Positions 15,815-24,823 of a stretch of DNA of 64,000 nucleotides are shown in pieces. The stretch comes from Vibrio sp. SNU_ST1 (GTDB lineage: Bacteria > Pseudomonadota > Gammaproteobacteria > Enterobacterales > Vibrionaceae). The notes below the pieces were generated by a model that saw nothing but the letters and a program-made list of their open reading frames with translations, was not told the origin of the DNA and made no database searches. Location of the stretch: NCBI RefSeq assembly GCF_030563405.1, contig NZ_CP130748.1, forward strand, positions 806,001 to 870,000, given 5' to 3'. The position numbers and the translations under genes are program-made. Each line of letters opens with the position of its first letter. Position 1 is the first letter of the stretch.

Positions 15815-16642
15815 ATGACTGCTATAACAATAAGTGATCAAGAGTATCGCGATTTCAGCCGTTTCTTAGAATCTCAATGTGGCATTGTATTAGGTGACAG
15901 TAAGCAGTACTTAGTGCGCAGTCGTCTAAGCCCATTAGTAACGAAGTTTAATGTAGCTTCATTGTCTGATTTGCTAAGAGATGTAGTGACAGGTCGAAAC
16001 CGTGAGTTGAGAGTGGCGGCAGTGGATGCTATGACGACTAACGAGACACTTTGGTTCCGAGATACTTATCCGTTTGCTGTACTCGCGGATAAACTTCTAC
16101 CGGAAATAGCGGCAAATAAACGTCCTATCAAGATTTGGTCTGCGGCAAGCTCTTCAGGCCAAGAACCATACTCAATGGCTATGACGATACTTGAGACCCA
16201 AGCACGTAAGCCGGGTATGTTGCCAAATGTATCGATTACCGCTACTGATATTTCAGCAAGTATGTTGGATATGTGCCGCACCGGTGCTTATGACAACCTA
16301 GCCTTGGGCCGAGGACTTTCTCCTGAGCGCCGTCGCACTTTCTTTGAAGATGCTGGCGATGGTCGTATGAAAGTGAAAGACAACGTTAAGCGAATGGTAA
16401 ACTTCCGTCCTCAGAACTTGATGGAGAGTTATGCACTGTTAGGAAAATTCGACATTATCTTTTGTCGTAACGTGTTGATTTATTTCTCTCCAGATATGAA
16501 GTCAAAAGTACTTAACCAGATGGCAAATAGCCTGAACCCTGGTGGTTACCTGTTATTGGGTGCGTCTGAATCGTTAACTGGCTTAACGGATCGTTTTGAA
16601 ATGGTTCGCTGTAATCCAGGCATCATCTACAAATTAAAGTAA
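15815..16642 (+). CDS. cheR: Chemoreceptor glutamate methyltransferase CheR
   Basis: A 275-residue SAM-dependent methyltransferase. The N-terminal helical domain (1-75) is followed by the SAM-binding domain with IWSAASSSGQEPYS and later IIFCRNVLIYF, both typical of CheR. It methylates glutamates on chemoreceptors for adaptation, opposite to CheB, whose gene begins at 63975. It is co-transcribed with cheV and closed by a terminator. Confidence 0.95.
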   Translation: MTAITISDQEYRDFSRFLESQCGIVLGDSKQYLVRSRLSPLVTKFNVASLSDLLRDVVTGRNRELRVAAVDAMTTNETLWFRDTYPFAVLADKLLPEIAANKRPIKIWSAASSSGQEPYSMAMTILETQARKPGMLPNVSITATDISASMLDMCRTGAYDNLALGRGLSPERRRTFFEDAGDGRMKVKDNVKRMVNFRPQNLMESYALLGKFDIIFCRNVLIYFSPDMKSKVLNQMANSLNPGGYLLLGASESLTGLTDRFEMVRCNPGIIYKLK

Positions 16643-16684
16643 TGAGTGTCACCACTTTAAGGTGCAATATTACTGTCTAAATTT

Positions 16685-16712
16685 AAAACCCAGCCAAGTG
16701 CTGGGTTTTCTT
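16685..16712 (+). terminator. Rho-independent terminator of cheV-cheR
   Basis: AAAACCCAGC and GCTGGGTTTT form a 10-bp stem with loop CAAGT, followed by CTTTTTC. Confidence 0.88.
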
Positions 16713-16840
16713 TTTCTAATTTAATCTATATCTTTAAGTCAGAGTGACATTCCAATTTACTCTATTTGTTGGCTTGTATATTGCAAGTTTACCCACGAGT
16801 AACCTGTAAAAGTAATGGTCGGCCACTTTGTTTTTAAAGT

Positions 16841-16856
16841 TGGTATATATATTGCT
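16841..16856 (+). promoter_or_regulatory. Candidate sigma-54 promoter of flgBCDE
   Basis: TGGTAT-ATATA-TTGCT with exact GG-N10-GC spacing. It is 42 nt before the flgB start and follows the cheR terminator. Confidence 0.75.
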
Positions 16857-16897
16857 TAGGTTATTTCATAACAGTCAGTTCTTGAGTTGAGGTTTAC

Positions 16898-17293
16898 ATG
16901 GCTATTTCTTTTGACAATGCTTTAGGCATTCACCAGCACACAGTTGGTGTACGTGAGCGTAACGCTGAGGTGCTTTCCACCAATATCGCGCAAGCTAACA
17001 CGCCTGGGTATAAAGCAAAGGGATTAGACTTTAATAAATCACTGCAGGCGGCAAGTTCTGGGGCAAGCATTGGTCTTAGCCGAACAGACGGTCGGCATAT
17101 TTCTGCCTCAATAACGGTGAATGGGGAAACGAAGTATCGAATTCCTACGCAACCTGATACCGGAGATGGCAATACGGTTGATTTGGATTTGGAAAGAAAC
17201 CTTTTCATGCAAAACCAAATTAGGCATCAAGCCTCTCTCGACTTCTTAGGAAGTAAGTTCAAGAATTTAACTAAAGCGATAAAAGGGGAATAA
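16898..17293 (+). CDS. flgB: Flagellar proximal rod protein FlgB
   Basis: A 131-residue rod protein. The N-terminal part carries AEVLSTNIAQANTPGYKA, the family motif, and the C-terminus NQIRHQASLDFLGSKFKNL is the helix that packs with the other axial proteins. FlgB is the rod subunit closest to the MS ring and the export gate. It heads the flgBCDE group behind a sigma-54 site, 4 nt before flgC. Confidence 0.95.
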   Translation: MAISFDNALGIHQHTVGVRERNAEVLSTNIAQANTPGYKAKGLDFNKSLQAASSGASIGLSRTDGRHISASITVNGETKYRIPTQPDTGDGNTVDLDLERNLFMQNQIRHQASLDFLGSKFKNLTKAIKGE

Positions 17294-17297
17294 CTAG

Positions 17298-17711
17298 ATG
17301 AGCTTATTTAATGTATTCAATGTGACTGGTTCTGCGATGAGTGCTGAATCTGTTCGTCTAAATACTACCTCAAGCAACCTTGCTAACGCAGACAGTGTAA
17401 GTAGTTCTGCTAAAGACACTTACAAGGCTCGCCACGCAGTGTTTGGCGCTGAGTTAAATCAGGCACGTAATAGTGGTCACACTGTGCCAGTGAAAGTATT
17501 AGGTATCGTAGAAAGCGATAAGCCGCTGAGCGCGGAGTATAACCCAGATCATCCGTTAGCGAACGACGAAGGCTATATCTATAAGCCTAACGTGAACGTT
17601 ATGGAAGAAATGGCAAACATGATTTCAGCATCACGTGCGTACCAAACAAACGTACAGGTTGCTGACTCGAGTAAACAAATGCTGCTGCGTACGCTGCAGA
17701 TGGGTCAATAA
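17298..17711 (+). CDS. flgC: Flagellar proximal rod protein FlgC
   Basis: A 137-residue rod subunit. It shows SSNLANADSVSS near the N-terminus, the YKPNVNVMEEM block and the C-terminal axial-protein helix SASRAYQTNVQVADSSKQM. It polymerises next to FlgB in the periplasmic rod. It is 17 nt before flgD and is translated from the same message as flgB. Confidence 0.95.
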   Translation: MSLFNVFNVTGSAMSAESVRLNTTSSNLANADSVSSSAKDTYKARHAVFGAELNQARNSGHTVPVKVLGIVESDKPLSAEYNPDHPLANDEGYIYKPNVNVMEEMANMISASRAYQTNVQVADSSKQMLLRTLQMGQ

Positions 17712-17728
17712 GGATAAGGAGGTAGCAA

Positions 17729-18439
17729 ATGGCTGGAATCAACAATGTTGGTCAAAGCGGCTTGTCCTATGTTGACCAGCTGAAGAGTCTTCAAGATGGT
17801 GCTAAGAAGCCCGATGAAACAACAGGTAAGCAAGATCTTAAACAAGATGACTTCTTATCGTTGTTGACTAAGCAACTTGCACAACAAGACCCTTTTAAGC
17901 CGGTTAGCAATGACCAGATGATTGCGCAAATGGCTTCATTTGCGACCGTAGATGGCATTGGAAAAATGAATACACAGTTTGAAAGCTTGAATTCATCAAT
18001 GACTTCTAACCAAGCACTGCAGGCATCTTCTTTGGTTGGCCGCGATGTATTGGTTCCTGGAGCGGCAGGTGTGAAACAAGGTGATGGCGGTATGGCGTCA
18101 ATGGTTAAGCTTCCTCAGGCAATGGACAATGTAATGGTCCGTGTTGAGAATGAAGTTGGCCAATTGGTTCGCACTTTTGATATCGGCTCAAAACCATCTG
18201 GTGACACGCGTGTTGAGTGGGACGGAAAAGACGAAGACGGTAATCCATTGCCGGCCGGTAAATACAACGTGAAAGCGTCGGGTTTATTGGAAGGTGAGAA
18301 CACAGAGTTCCAAGTGTCGAGTTATGCGAACGTGAACAGTGTGCTTCTTGGTAAAGGCGATGGCAACGTACTACTCAATCTGGCTGGTTTTACATCGCCA
18401 GTACGACTTGCTGAAGTACTAGAAGTTGGTAAAGCGTAG
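17729..18439 (+). CDS. flgD: Flagellar hook cap FlgD
   Basis: A 236-residue hook scaffolding protein. The N-terminal part contains LKQDDFLSLLTKQLAQQDP, the secretion and cap-forming segment shared by FlgD proteins; the C-terminal half has the tudor-like and FnIII-like domains (DTRVEWDGKDEDGNPLPAGKY, a FlgD Ig-like signature). It caps the growing hook while FlgE is added and is then lost. AAGGAGG precedes its ATG, among the strongest ribosome sites in the operon. Confidence 0.94.
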   Translation: MAGINNVGQSGLSYVDQLKSLQDGAKKPDETTGKQDLKQDDFLSLLTKQLAQQDPFKPVSNDQMIAQMASFATVDGIGKMNTQFESLNSSMTSNQALQASSLVGRDVLVPGAAGVKQGDGGMASMVKLPQAMDNVMVRVENEVGQLVRTFDIGSKPSGDTRVEWDGKDEDGNPLPAGKYNVKASGLLEGENTEFQVSSYANVNSVLLGKGDGNVLLNLAGFTSPVRLAEVLEVGKA

Positions 18440-18484
18440 CTCTTTTTAGAGTGATTATGCTAGCTAGATTAGGAGAATATTGGA

Positions 18485-19789
18485 ATGTCATATGTATCTT
18501 TAAGCGGTCTATCCGCTGCACAGTTAGACCTGAATACAACCAGTAACAACATTGCGAACGCAAACACATTTGGCTTTAAAGAGTCTCGTGCGGAGTTCGG
18601 GGATGTTTACTCAAGCTCGTTGTTCACTAACGCAAAAACGACGCCAGGAGGCGGTGCGCAAGCTAGCCAAGTGGCACAACAGTTCCATGAAGGTTCAAGT
18701 ATCTATACGAATAACCCAATGGACTTGCGTGTAAGTGGTACAGGTTTCTTTGCAGTATCGAAAGACCGTATGGTGCCAGAGATCAATGAACTAACGCGTA
18801 ATGGTGCATTTCACCTAAACAAAGACAACTACATGGTTACGGCCAATGATGAGTTTCTTTTAGGCTATGATGTTGATCCAAATACCGGTGAAGTTCTTTC
18901 TTACGCACCAAAGCCTCTCGACATTCCAGCTGAGTTTGGTAAGCCTAAACAGACAGAAAACATTGAAGTAGGGGTTAACCTTCCTGCGAACGGTGATCTT
19001 AAAGACCCAGCAACATTTGACTTCAAAGATCCAGATACCTATAACCGTGCAACGTCTTCGACGGTCTACGATTCTATGGGACAGTCTTACAAGTTAACGA
19101 CATACTACTTAAAAGATCAGACTCAACCGAATACTTGGCAAACGTACTACACAATGTCAGATGAAACGGGCGAGAAGCCGGTAAACATTACTGGTGGCGA
19201 CGCGACGAATTCAGCTGGTCATGTTGGTCACACCATGAAATTCAACAATGACGGTACCTTAGCAAGCTTAAACAGTGGTCAGCCAATTACTTCTGACCCA
19301 ATCGGCGCTGGCGAGAACCCAATTGATTTGAACGGTGCTGATCCAACACAGGTACTTAATTTTGGTCTGGATTCATCAACTCAGTTTGCTGCTCCATTTG
19401 AATTGTCTAAGTTTGACGAAGATGGTGCAACAACTGGTTTCTTAACCAAAATCGATTTCGATGAGTACGGCAGTGTTCTAGGCAGTTACTCAAACGGTGA
19501 AAATGTGATACTAGGCCGCGTAGGTTTAGTTCGTGTACCTAATGAGCATGGTCTAGATAAGAAAGGCGGCACTCAATGGGATTCTACTAACGCTTCAGGT
19601 GATAAAATCTGGGGTGAATCAAATAAAGGTTCATTTGGTAGTATCAACAATGGCTCACTAGAGCAGTCGAATATCGACATGACTCAAGAATTGGTTGATT
19701 TGATTTCTGCTCAACGTAACTTCCAAGCGAACTCTCGTTCTCTAGAAGTACACAACCAACTACAACAGAATATTCTTCAGATTCGTTAA
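18485..19789 (+). CDS. flgE: Flagellar hook protein FlgE
   Basis: A 434-residue hook subunit. It begins MSYVSLSGLSAAQLDLNTTSNNIANANTFGFKESRAEFG, of which SNNIANANTFGFK is the axial-protein motif, and ends with the conserved NIDMTQELVDLISAQRNFQ helix. The middle is acidic and Thr/Asp-rich as in other Vibrio hooks. It is the last gene of the flgBCDE transcript: a hairpin and then a separate sigma-54 promoter lie before flgF. Confidence 0.95.
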   Translation: MSYVSLSGLSAAQLDLNTTSNNIANANTFGFKESRAEFGDVYSSSLFTNAKTTPGGGAQASQVAQQFHEGSSIYTNNPMDLRVSGTGFFAVSKDRMVPEINELTRNGAFHLNKDNYMVTANDEFLLGYDVDPNTGEVLSYAPKPLDIPAEFGKPKQTENIEVGVNLPANGDLKDPATFDFKDPDTYNRATSSTVYDSMGQSYKLTTYYLKDQTQPNTWQTYYTMSDETGEKPVNITGGDATNSAGHVGHTMKFNNDGTLASLNSGQPITSDPIGAGENPIDLNGADPTQVLNFGLDSSTQFAAPFELSKFDEDGATTGFLTKIDFDEYGSVLGSYSNGENVILGRVGLVRVPNEHGLDKKGGTQWDSTNASGDKIWGESNKGSFGSINNGSLEQSNIDMTQELVDLISAQRNFQANSRSLEVHNQLQQNILQIR

Positions 19790-19815
19790 TCGTTTCGAGC
19801 GTTTGAATCATCTGC

Positions 19816-19851
19816 GAATACCCAATTCAATGTTATTGAATTGGGTATTGT
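19816..19851 (+). terminator. Hairpin after flgE, probable weak terminator or attenuator
   Basis: AATACCCAATTCAA and TTGAATTGGGTATT form a 14-bp perfect stem with a 4-5-nt loop. The T-run is short (TTGTTGAT), so it may let part of the RNA polymerase through to flgF. Confidence 0.6.
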
Positions 19852-20005
19852 TGATGAATTACGTATGGCTGTTTGCTTTTCTATTTGCCGCCCCTATTGC
19901 CGCCCGGTAATGCCTCTGGCAACAATTCTTCCTCAATGATCTTTTACGAACAGTTTTTTTTGTTGTTTTTCGTTTAAGTTTTTGATAAATAACGCTTAAA
20001 AATAT

Positions 20006-20021
20006 TGGCATAATGTTTGCT
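20006..20021 (+). promoter_or_regulatory. Candidate sigma-54 promoter of flgFGHIJ
   Basis: TGGCAT-AATGT-TTGCT, GG-N10-GC spacing exact. It is 37 nt before the flgF ATG. An in-frame ATG at 20013 lies inside this promoter and so cannot be the flgF start. Confidence 0.75.
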
Positions 20022-20057
20022 TTATTAGTTCCAGAAAATGATTTTTGGAGCAAAATT

Positions 20058-20807
20058 ATGGATCGCGCACTGTTTCTTGCCATGAGTGGCGCTAAGCAAA
20101 ATATGCAGGCTTTGCAGCTGCGTTCAAACAACCTTGCCAACGTAAGTACAACGGGTTTCCGTGCTGATTTAGCACAAGCTCGTTCAATGCAAGCGTATGG
20201 TGAAGGTATGCCAACTCGTGTTTTCAGCATGACAGAGCGTCCGGGCCATAATTTCGCACAAGGCAGTGTGGTCACCACTGGTCGAGATCTCGACGTCACA
20301 ATCCAAGGTGATGGCTGGATTTCAGTGATGGACAATACTGGCCGTGAAGGTTTAACACGTAACGGTAACCTAAGGGTTGACCAAAACGGTTTGCTAACTA
20401 ACGCAAGCGGTCATTTGGTGTTAGGTGAGAACGACGCACCCATCACGCTCCCCATTCCTATCAGTAAAGTAGAAATTGGTACTGATGGTACGATTTCGGT
20501 GATTCCTCAAGGCGCTCCAGCTGAAGAATTAGCCGTAGTTGATCGTATTAAGCTTGTGCGTCCAGATAACCAAAGCTTGTTTAAAGATACGAATGGCCTA
20601 TTCCGTTCGAAAAACCCAGATCAGGCATACGAAGCCGATGCAGCGGTAACGTTGCTTAAAGGTGCTATCGAAGGCAGTAACGTAAATGCCGTAGGTGAAA
20701 TGACCAGCTTAATTGACTTACAACGTCAGTTTGAAATGCAGGTCAAGATGATGAGCACGGCAGAGGAAATGGACAAGTCGTCTGATTCACTGCTTCGTAT
20801 GAGCTAA
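20058..20807 (+). CDS. flgF: Flagellar proximal rod protein FlgF
   Basis: A 249-residue rod protein starting MDRALFLAMSGAKQNMQ, the family N-terminus, with GGAG placed before the ATG. An open frame extends upstream to 20013 but that codon lies within the sigma-54 promoter. The motif SNNLANVSTTGFRAD and the C-terminal EMTSLIDLQRQFEMQVKMM helix mark it as an axial protein. It joins the proximal rod (FlgB, FlgC) to the distal rod FlgG. Confidence 0.95.
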   Translation: MDRALFLAMSGAKQNMQALQLRSNNLANVSTTGFRADLAQARSMQAYGEGMPTRVFSMTERPGHNFAQGSVVTTGRDLDVTIQGDGWISVMDNTGREGLTRNGNLRVDQNGLLTNASGHLVLGENDAPITLPIPISKVEIGTDGTISVIPQGAPAEELAVVDRIKLVRPDNQSLFKDTNGLFRSKNPDQAYEADAAVTLLKGAIEGSNVNAVGEMTSLIDLQRQFEMQVKMMSTAEEMDKSSDSLLRMS

Positions 20808-20828
20808 TAGAATTTTAAGGAAATTACT

Positions 20829-21617
20829 ATGCATCCAGCATTATGGGTAAGTAAAACCGGTTTAGACGCCCAACAAACCAATATTTCAACAATTTCAAAC
20901 AACCTTGCCAACGCCTCAACTATTGGTTTTAAAAAGAGCCGTGCGGTGTTTGAAGATTTGTTCTATCAGAATATTAACCAACCGGGTGGCCAATCGTCTC
21001 AGAATACTGAGCTACCAAGTGGCTTGATGTTGGGGGCGGGTTCAAAAGTGGTTGCAACTCAAAAGGTGCACACTCACGGTAACGCACAAACAACCTCGAA
21101 CAGCTTAGATATGATGATCGAAGGTGACGGCTTCTTCCAAGTTGAAATGCCAGATGGTGAAACAGGCTACAGCCGAAATGGTCAATTCACACTGAACGGT
21201 GATGGCGCGATCGTAACTTCAGGTCAAGGTTATGCCCTACAACCCGAAATCGTTATTCCTGAAGACGCGATCTCGGTAACGGTTGGTAACGATGGTGAAG
21301 TGTCGGTTCGTCTACGTGGTCAGCAAAACAACGTCGTGGTTGGCCAAATCACCATTACTGATTTCGTAAACCCAGGTGGTTTAGAGCCCATTGGCCAAAA
21401 CCTTTACTTGCCTACAGGTGCAAGTGGTGACCCGCAAGAGGGGGTTCCGGGGTTGAACGGCTTAGGTAATGTTCGTCAGTCTATGCTTGAAGCATCTAAT
21501 GTAAACGTAACCGAGGAGCTGGTTAATATGATTGAAGCTCAACGTGTTTACGAAATGAACTCAAAAGTTATCTCGGCGGTAGATAAGATGATGAGCTTCG
21601 TTAACCAACAACTGTAG
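20829..21617 (+). CDS. flgG: Flagellar distal rod protein FlgG
   Basis: A 262-residue rod subunit, one of the most conserved axial proteins. It begins MHPALWVSKTGLDAQQTN and has SNNLANASTIGFKKSRAVFEDL, the FlgG signature, and ends with the EELVNMIEAQRVYEMNSKVISAVD helix. It forms the distal rod that passes through the P and L rings. It is 21 nt after flgF and the transcript continues to flgH. Confidence 0.96.
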   Translation: MHPALWVSKTGLDAQQTNISTISNNLANASTIGFKKSRAVFEDLFYQNINQPGGQSSQNTELPSGLMLGAGSKVVATQKVHTHGNAQTTSNSLDMMIEGDGFFQVEMPDGETGYSRNGQFTLNGDGAIVTSGQGYALQPEIVIPEDAISVTVGNDGEVSVRLRGQQNNVVVGQITITDFVNPGGLEPIGQNLYLPTGASGDPQEGVPGLNGLGNVRQSMLEASNVNVTEELVNMIEAQRVYEMNSKVISAVDKMMSFVNQQL

Positions 21618-21688
21618 CTGGTTAATTCGCTGTTTACTTATTTCTTTTAATCGTTCTGTTTACCATTGCCCGCTGAGAGTATGTCGCC

Positions 21689-22465
21689 ATGAAACGTATT
21701 GTTTGTTTAGCCCTATTTTTGTCTATGACTGGCTGCGCCCCATTGGCTCCAATTGAAACTCCGGCGCAAGAGAACGCAACCACAGTGGTTGATGCCGTAG
21801 AAGGCGACAAGTCGGCCCAGGAAAGCTCTGGTATTATCGACACACTTCGAGATAGAACGGATCCTACTGCTGGTGATCCTGCATGGGCGCCAATTAACCC
21901 GAAGAAAAAACAAGAGCATTATGCGGCAGCAACAGGCTCGCTGTTCAATGCTAACCACATTGGTAGCATGTATGACGATTCAAAACCTCGCGGTATTGGT
22001 GACATTATTACAGTTGCGTTAGATGAGAATACGCGAGCGACTAAAAAAGCTAACGCAGATATGTCTAAATCGAACGATGCATCGATGGAGCCGTTAGCTG
22101 TAGGTGGTGAAAATCTAGAACTTGGTAAATACAACTTTTCTTACGATCTGAGTAACACCAATACCTTTGCTGGAGATGCATCAGCTAACCAAAGTAACAG
22201 CATTAGCGGTTACATTACCGTTGAAGTTATTGAAGTATTAGCTAATGGCAACCTAGTGGTTCGTGGTGAAAAGTGGATGACGTTGAATACGGGTGATGAG
22301 TACATTCGCTTAAGTGGCACCATCCGCCCTGATGATATCGACTTTGAGAATACCATTGCTTCGAACCGTGTTTCGAATGCACGAATTCAGTACTCAGGTA
22401 CGGGTGTGCAGAAAGATATGCAAGAACCTGGGTTCTTGGCACGATTCTTTAATGTATCTTTGTAG
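21689..22465 (+). CDS. flgH: Flagellar L-ring lipoprotein FlgH
   Basis: A 258-residue outer-membrane lipoprotein with the lipobox MTGC (Cys16). The mature part has the [22 protein letters not shown] segment and [26 protein letters not shown]-like core ([11 protein letters not shown]) typical of FlgH. It forms the L ring, the bushing in the outer membrane. The 71-nt gap after flgG contains no terminator; it lies in the flgFGHIJ transcript. Confidence 0.95.
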   Translation: MKRIVCLALFLSMTGCAPLAPIETPAQENATTVVDAVEGDKSAQESSGIIDTLRDRTDPTAGDPAWAPINPKKKQEHYAAATGSLFNANHIGSMYDDSKPRGIGDIITVALDENTRATKKANADMSKSNDASMEPLAVGGENLELGKYNFSYDLSNTNTFAGDASANQSNSISGYITVEVIEVLANGNLVVRGEKWMTLNTGDEYIRLSGTIRPDDIDFENTIASNRVSNARIQYSGTGVQKDMQEPGFLARFFNVSL

Positions 22466-22558
22466 AGCTTGAGACTGTGTCGACATACTGACACTTTAAG
22501 AATTATCTAATTTCAAGCTAACTCATTATAAATTAAAGCAATACAGACAGGTTACTCA

Positions 22559-23650
22559 ATGAAAAAACTAACACTCGTACTCTTCGGCATGCTATTTCTT
22601 GCCTCCAGTGCTCATGCCGCGCGTATAAAAGACGTGGCAAAAGTAGCGGGTGTTCGTAGTAACCAACTTGTCGGTTATGGTTTGGTGACGGGTTTGCCGG
22701 GCACCGGTGAGACAACTCCCTTTACTGATCAAACGTTTAACGCAATGCTGAAAAATTTTGGCATTCAATTGCCGCCTGGCACTAAGCCAAAAACCAAAAA
22801 CGTAGCGGCGGTAATCGTTACCGCTGAACTTCCGGCATTCTCTAAGCAAGGTCAGGAAGTAGACGTAACGGTGTCGTCTATTGGTTCAGCAAAAAGTCTT
22901 CGTGGTGGTACTTTGCTGCAGACTTTTCTTAAAGGTCTAGACGGTCAAGTGTACGCTGTGGCACAAGGTAATTTGGTGGTGAGTGGTTTTAGCGCTCAAG
23001 GCAACGATGGTTCTAAGCTCGTTGGTAACAACCCTAACGTCGGTATCATCTCTAGCGGTGCGACGGTAGAGCAAGAAATCCCAACCCCATTTGGTCGTGG
23101 TGACTACATCACTTTCAACTTAATCCAATCTGATTTTACTACGGCTCAGCGTTTGGCTGATGCGGTTAATAATTTCCTAGGCCCTCAAATGGCGTCTGCA
23201 GTAGACGCGACTTCTGTAAAAGTTCGCGCGCCACGTGAAATAAGCCAACGTGTGGCTTTCTTGTCTGCCATCGAAAACATCGAATTTGACCCTGCAGAGG
23301 GCTCTGCAAAAATCATTGTTAACTCTCGTACCGGTACTATTGTTGTTGGTAAGCATGTGCGCTTAAAAGCAGCAGCAGTAACACACGGTGGTATGACGGT
23401 CGCAATCAAAGAAAATCTAAACGTAAGCCAACCTAACGCATTCTCTGGTGGTCAAACGGTAGTCGTTCCTGATTCGGACATCGAAGTAACCGAAGCTGAT
23501 GGTAAAATGTTTAAGTTCGAACCCGGTTTAACGCTCGACGATTTGGTTCGAGCTGTCAACGAAGTGGGCGCCGCACCTTCTGATTTAATGGCAATCCTTC
23601 AAGCACTGAAACAAGCGGGTGCAATTGAAGGTCAGTTGATCATTATTTAA
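22559..23650 (+). CDS. flgI: Flagellar P-ring protein FlgI
   Basis: A 363-residue periplasmic protein with a cleavable signal peptide ([20 protein letters not shown]). The start of the mature protein, [20 protein letters not shown], and [14 protein letters not shown] are FlgI hallmarks. It polymerises into the P ring in the peptidoglycan layer with the help of FlgA (14054-14800). It is 10 nt before flgJ. Confidence 0.96.
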   Translation: MKKLTLVLFGMLFLASSAHAARIKDVAKVAGVRSNQLVGYGLVTGLPGTGETTPFTDQTFNAMLKNFGIQLPPGTKPKTKNVAAVIVTAELPAFSKQGQEVDVTVSSIGSAKSLRGGTLLQTFLKGLDGQVYAVAQGNLVVSGFSAQGNDGSKLVGNNPNVGIISSGATVEQEIPTPFGRGDYITFNLIQSDFTTAQRLADAVNNFLGPQMASAVDATSVKVRAPREISQRVAFLSAIENIEFDPAEGSAKIIVNSRTGTIVVGKHVRLKAAAVTHGGMTVAIKENLNVSQPNAFSGGQTVVVPDSDIEVTEADGKMFKFEPGLTLDDLVRAVNEVGAAPSDLMAILQALKQAGAIEGQLIII

Positions 23651-23660
23651 GGGATAAAGC

Positions 23661-24602
23661 ATGATTAAAAATAACAATGACATCGGCTTTATTCACGATA
23701 TTGGTAGCCTAGACCGTCTTCGTCAACAAGCGGTAAGCGGTGAAGAAGGCAGTGAAAAAGAAGCACTAACCGCTGCAGCAAAACAGTTTGAATCTATTTT
23801 TACCTCGATGTTGTTTAAGTCGATGCGTGATGCGAACTCGAGCTTTAAGTCAGATATGTTGAACAGCCAGAATGAACAGTTTTATCGTCAGATGCAAGAT
23901 GACCAAATGGCGAGTGAACTCAGTGCATCAGGTTCACTCGGTCTTGCGGACATGATCGTAGCTCAGTTAAGTGCTGGCCAAGCAAATGATGCAACTGAAG
24001 ATAAGGTTCGCAATGAAGGCTTTGATACTTCTCTGCAAAGACCGCAGTACTCTGGTCGTTCACAAGATAGAGCTCCTGAAGTTCAATCTGCGCAAGCTAT
24101 GTTAGCAACAGACGTGTCAGTGGCCAAACAACCAGTTTCCTTCGACTCTCCAGAATCGTTTGTTGCCTCAATGAAGCCTTACGCTGAAAAAGCGGCGAGC
24201 GCACTCGGTGTCGATTCGTCACTGCTATTGGCACAAGCGGCACTTGAAACAGGTTGGGGTTCTAAGATGATTAAGAACTCTTTGGGTAATAGCAATAACC
24301 TATTCAACATCAAAGCCGATAGAAGTTGGAAGGGCGATAAGGTTGCTACGCAGACACTTGAGTTCCATGGTAAAACAGCCGTTAAAGAGTCTGCTTCTTT
24401 CCGTTCTTACTCTAATTTCGAAGATAGCTTTAATGATTACGTGAAGTTTTTGAACGAAAACCCAAGATACGAAACGGCATTGCAGCATCAAGGTAACTCT
24501 GAGAATTTCATCAAAGGTATTCACCAGGCAGGTTACGCAACTGACCCTAACTATGCCGACAAAGTTTTACGAGTTAAAGCTAAGATTGATGAGATGAAAT
24601 AG
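23661..24602 (+). CDS. flgJ: Rod cap and peptidoglycan hydrolase FlgJ
   Basis: A 313-residue bifunctional protein. Residues about 30-100 form the rod-cap domain (AAKQFESIFTSMLFKSMRDAN), and residues about 165-310 form a glucosaminidase/muramidase domain with LLAQAALETGWGSKM, whose glutamate is the predicted catalytic acid, and NNLFNIKADRSWKG. It caps the growing rod and opens the peptidoglycan for it. The two-domain form is normal for Gammaproteobacteria. A terminator follows. Confidence 0.95.
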   Translation: MIKNNNDIGFIHDIGSLDRLRQQAVSGEEGSEKEALTAAAKQFESIFTSMLFKSMRDANSSFKSDMLNSQNEQFYRQMQDDQMASELSASGSLGLADMIVAQLSAGQANDATEDKVRNEGFDTSLQRPQYSGRSQDRAPEVQSAQAMLATDVSVAKQPVSFDSPESFVASMKPYAEKAASALGVDSSLLLAQAALETGWGSKMIKNSLGNSNNLFNIKADRSWKGDKVATQTLEFHGKTAVKESASFRSYSNFEDSFNDYVKFLNENPRYETALQHQGNSENFIKGIHQAGYATDPNYADKVLRVKAKIDEMK

Positions 24603-24618
24603 CGTTTTTGAATGCACT

Positions 24619-24648
24619 CGAGAGCTTGCCACCGGCAGGCTCTTTTCT
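24619..24648 (+). terminator. Rho-independent terminator of flgFGHIJ
   Basis: GAGCTTGCC and GGCAGGCTC form a 9-bp stem with one T-G pair and loop ACC, followed by TTTTCTT. Confidence 0.8.
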
Positions 24649-24737
24649 TATCCGCCCCTTCAGTTCTTACGCGTCATTCATAATTTTCTCCTTACACTTC
24701 AATAAATTATTGTCTTTTAACTCTCCGTTATTTCTAT

Positions 24738-24753
24738 TGGCACATATATTGCT
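24738..24753 (+). promoter_or_regulatory. Sigma-54 promoter of flgKL
   Basis: TGGCAC-ATATA-TTGCT is a full match to the sigma-54 consensus. It is 71 nt before the flgK start. Confidence 0.88.
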
Positions 24754-24823
24754 AAATATCTTAATAATAAGCTGTAGTAGTTAATCAGTTCATGCTGATT
24801 TTGTTAAGTTTTTTGGGGGCATT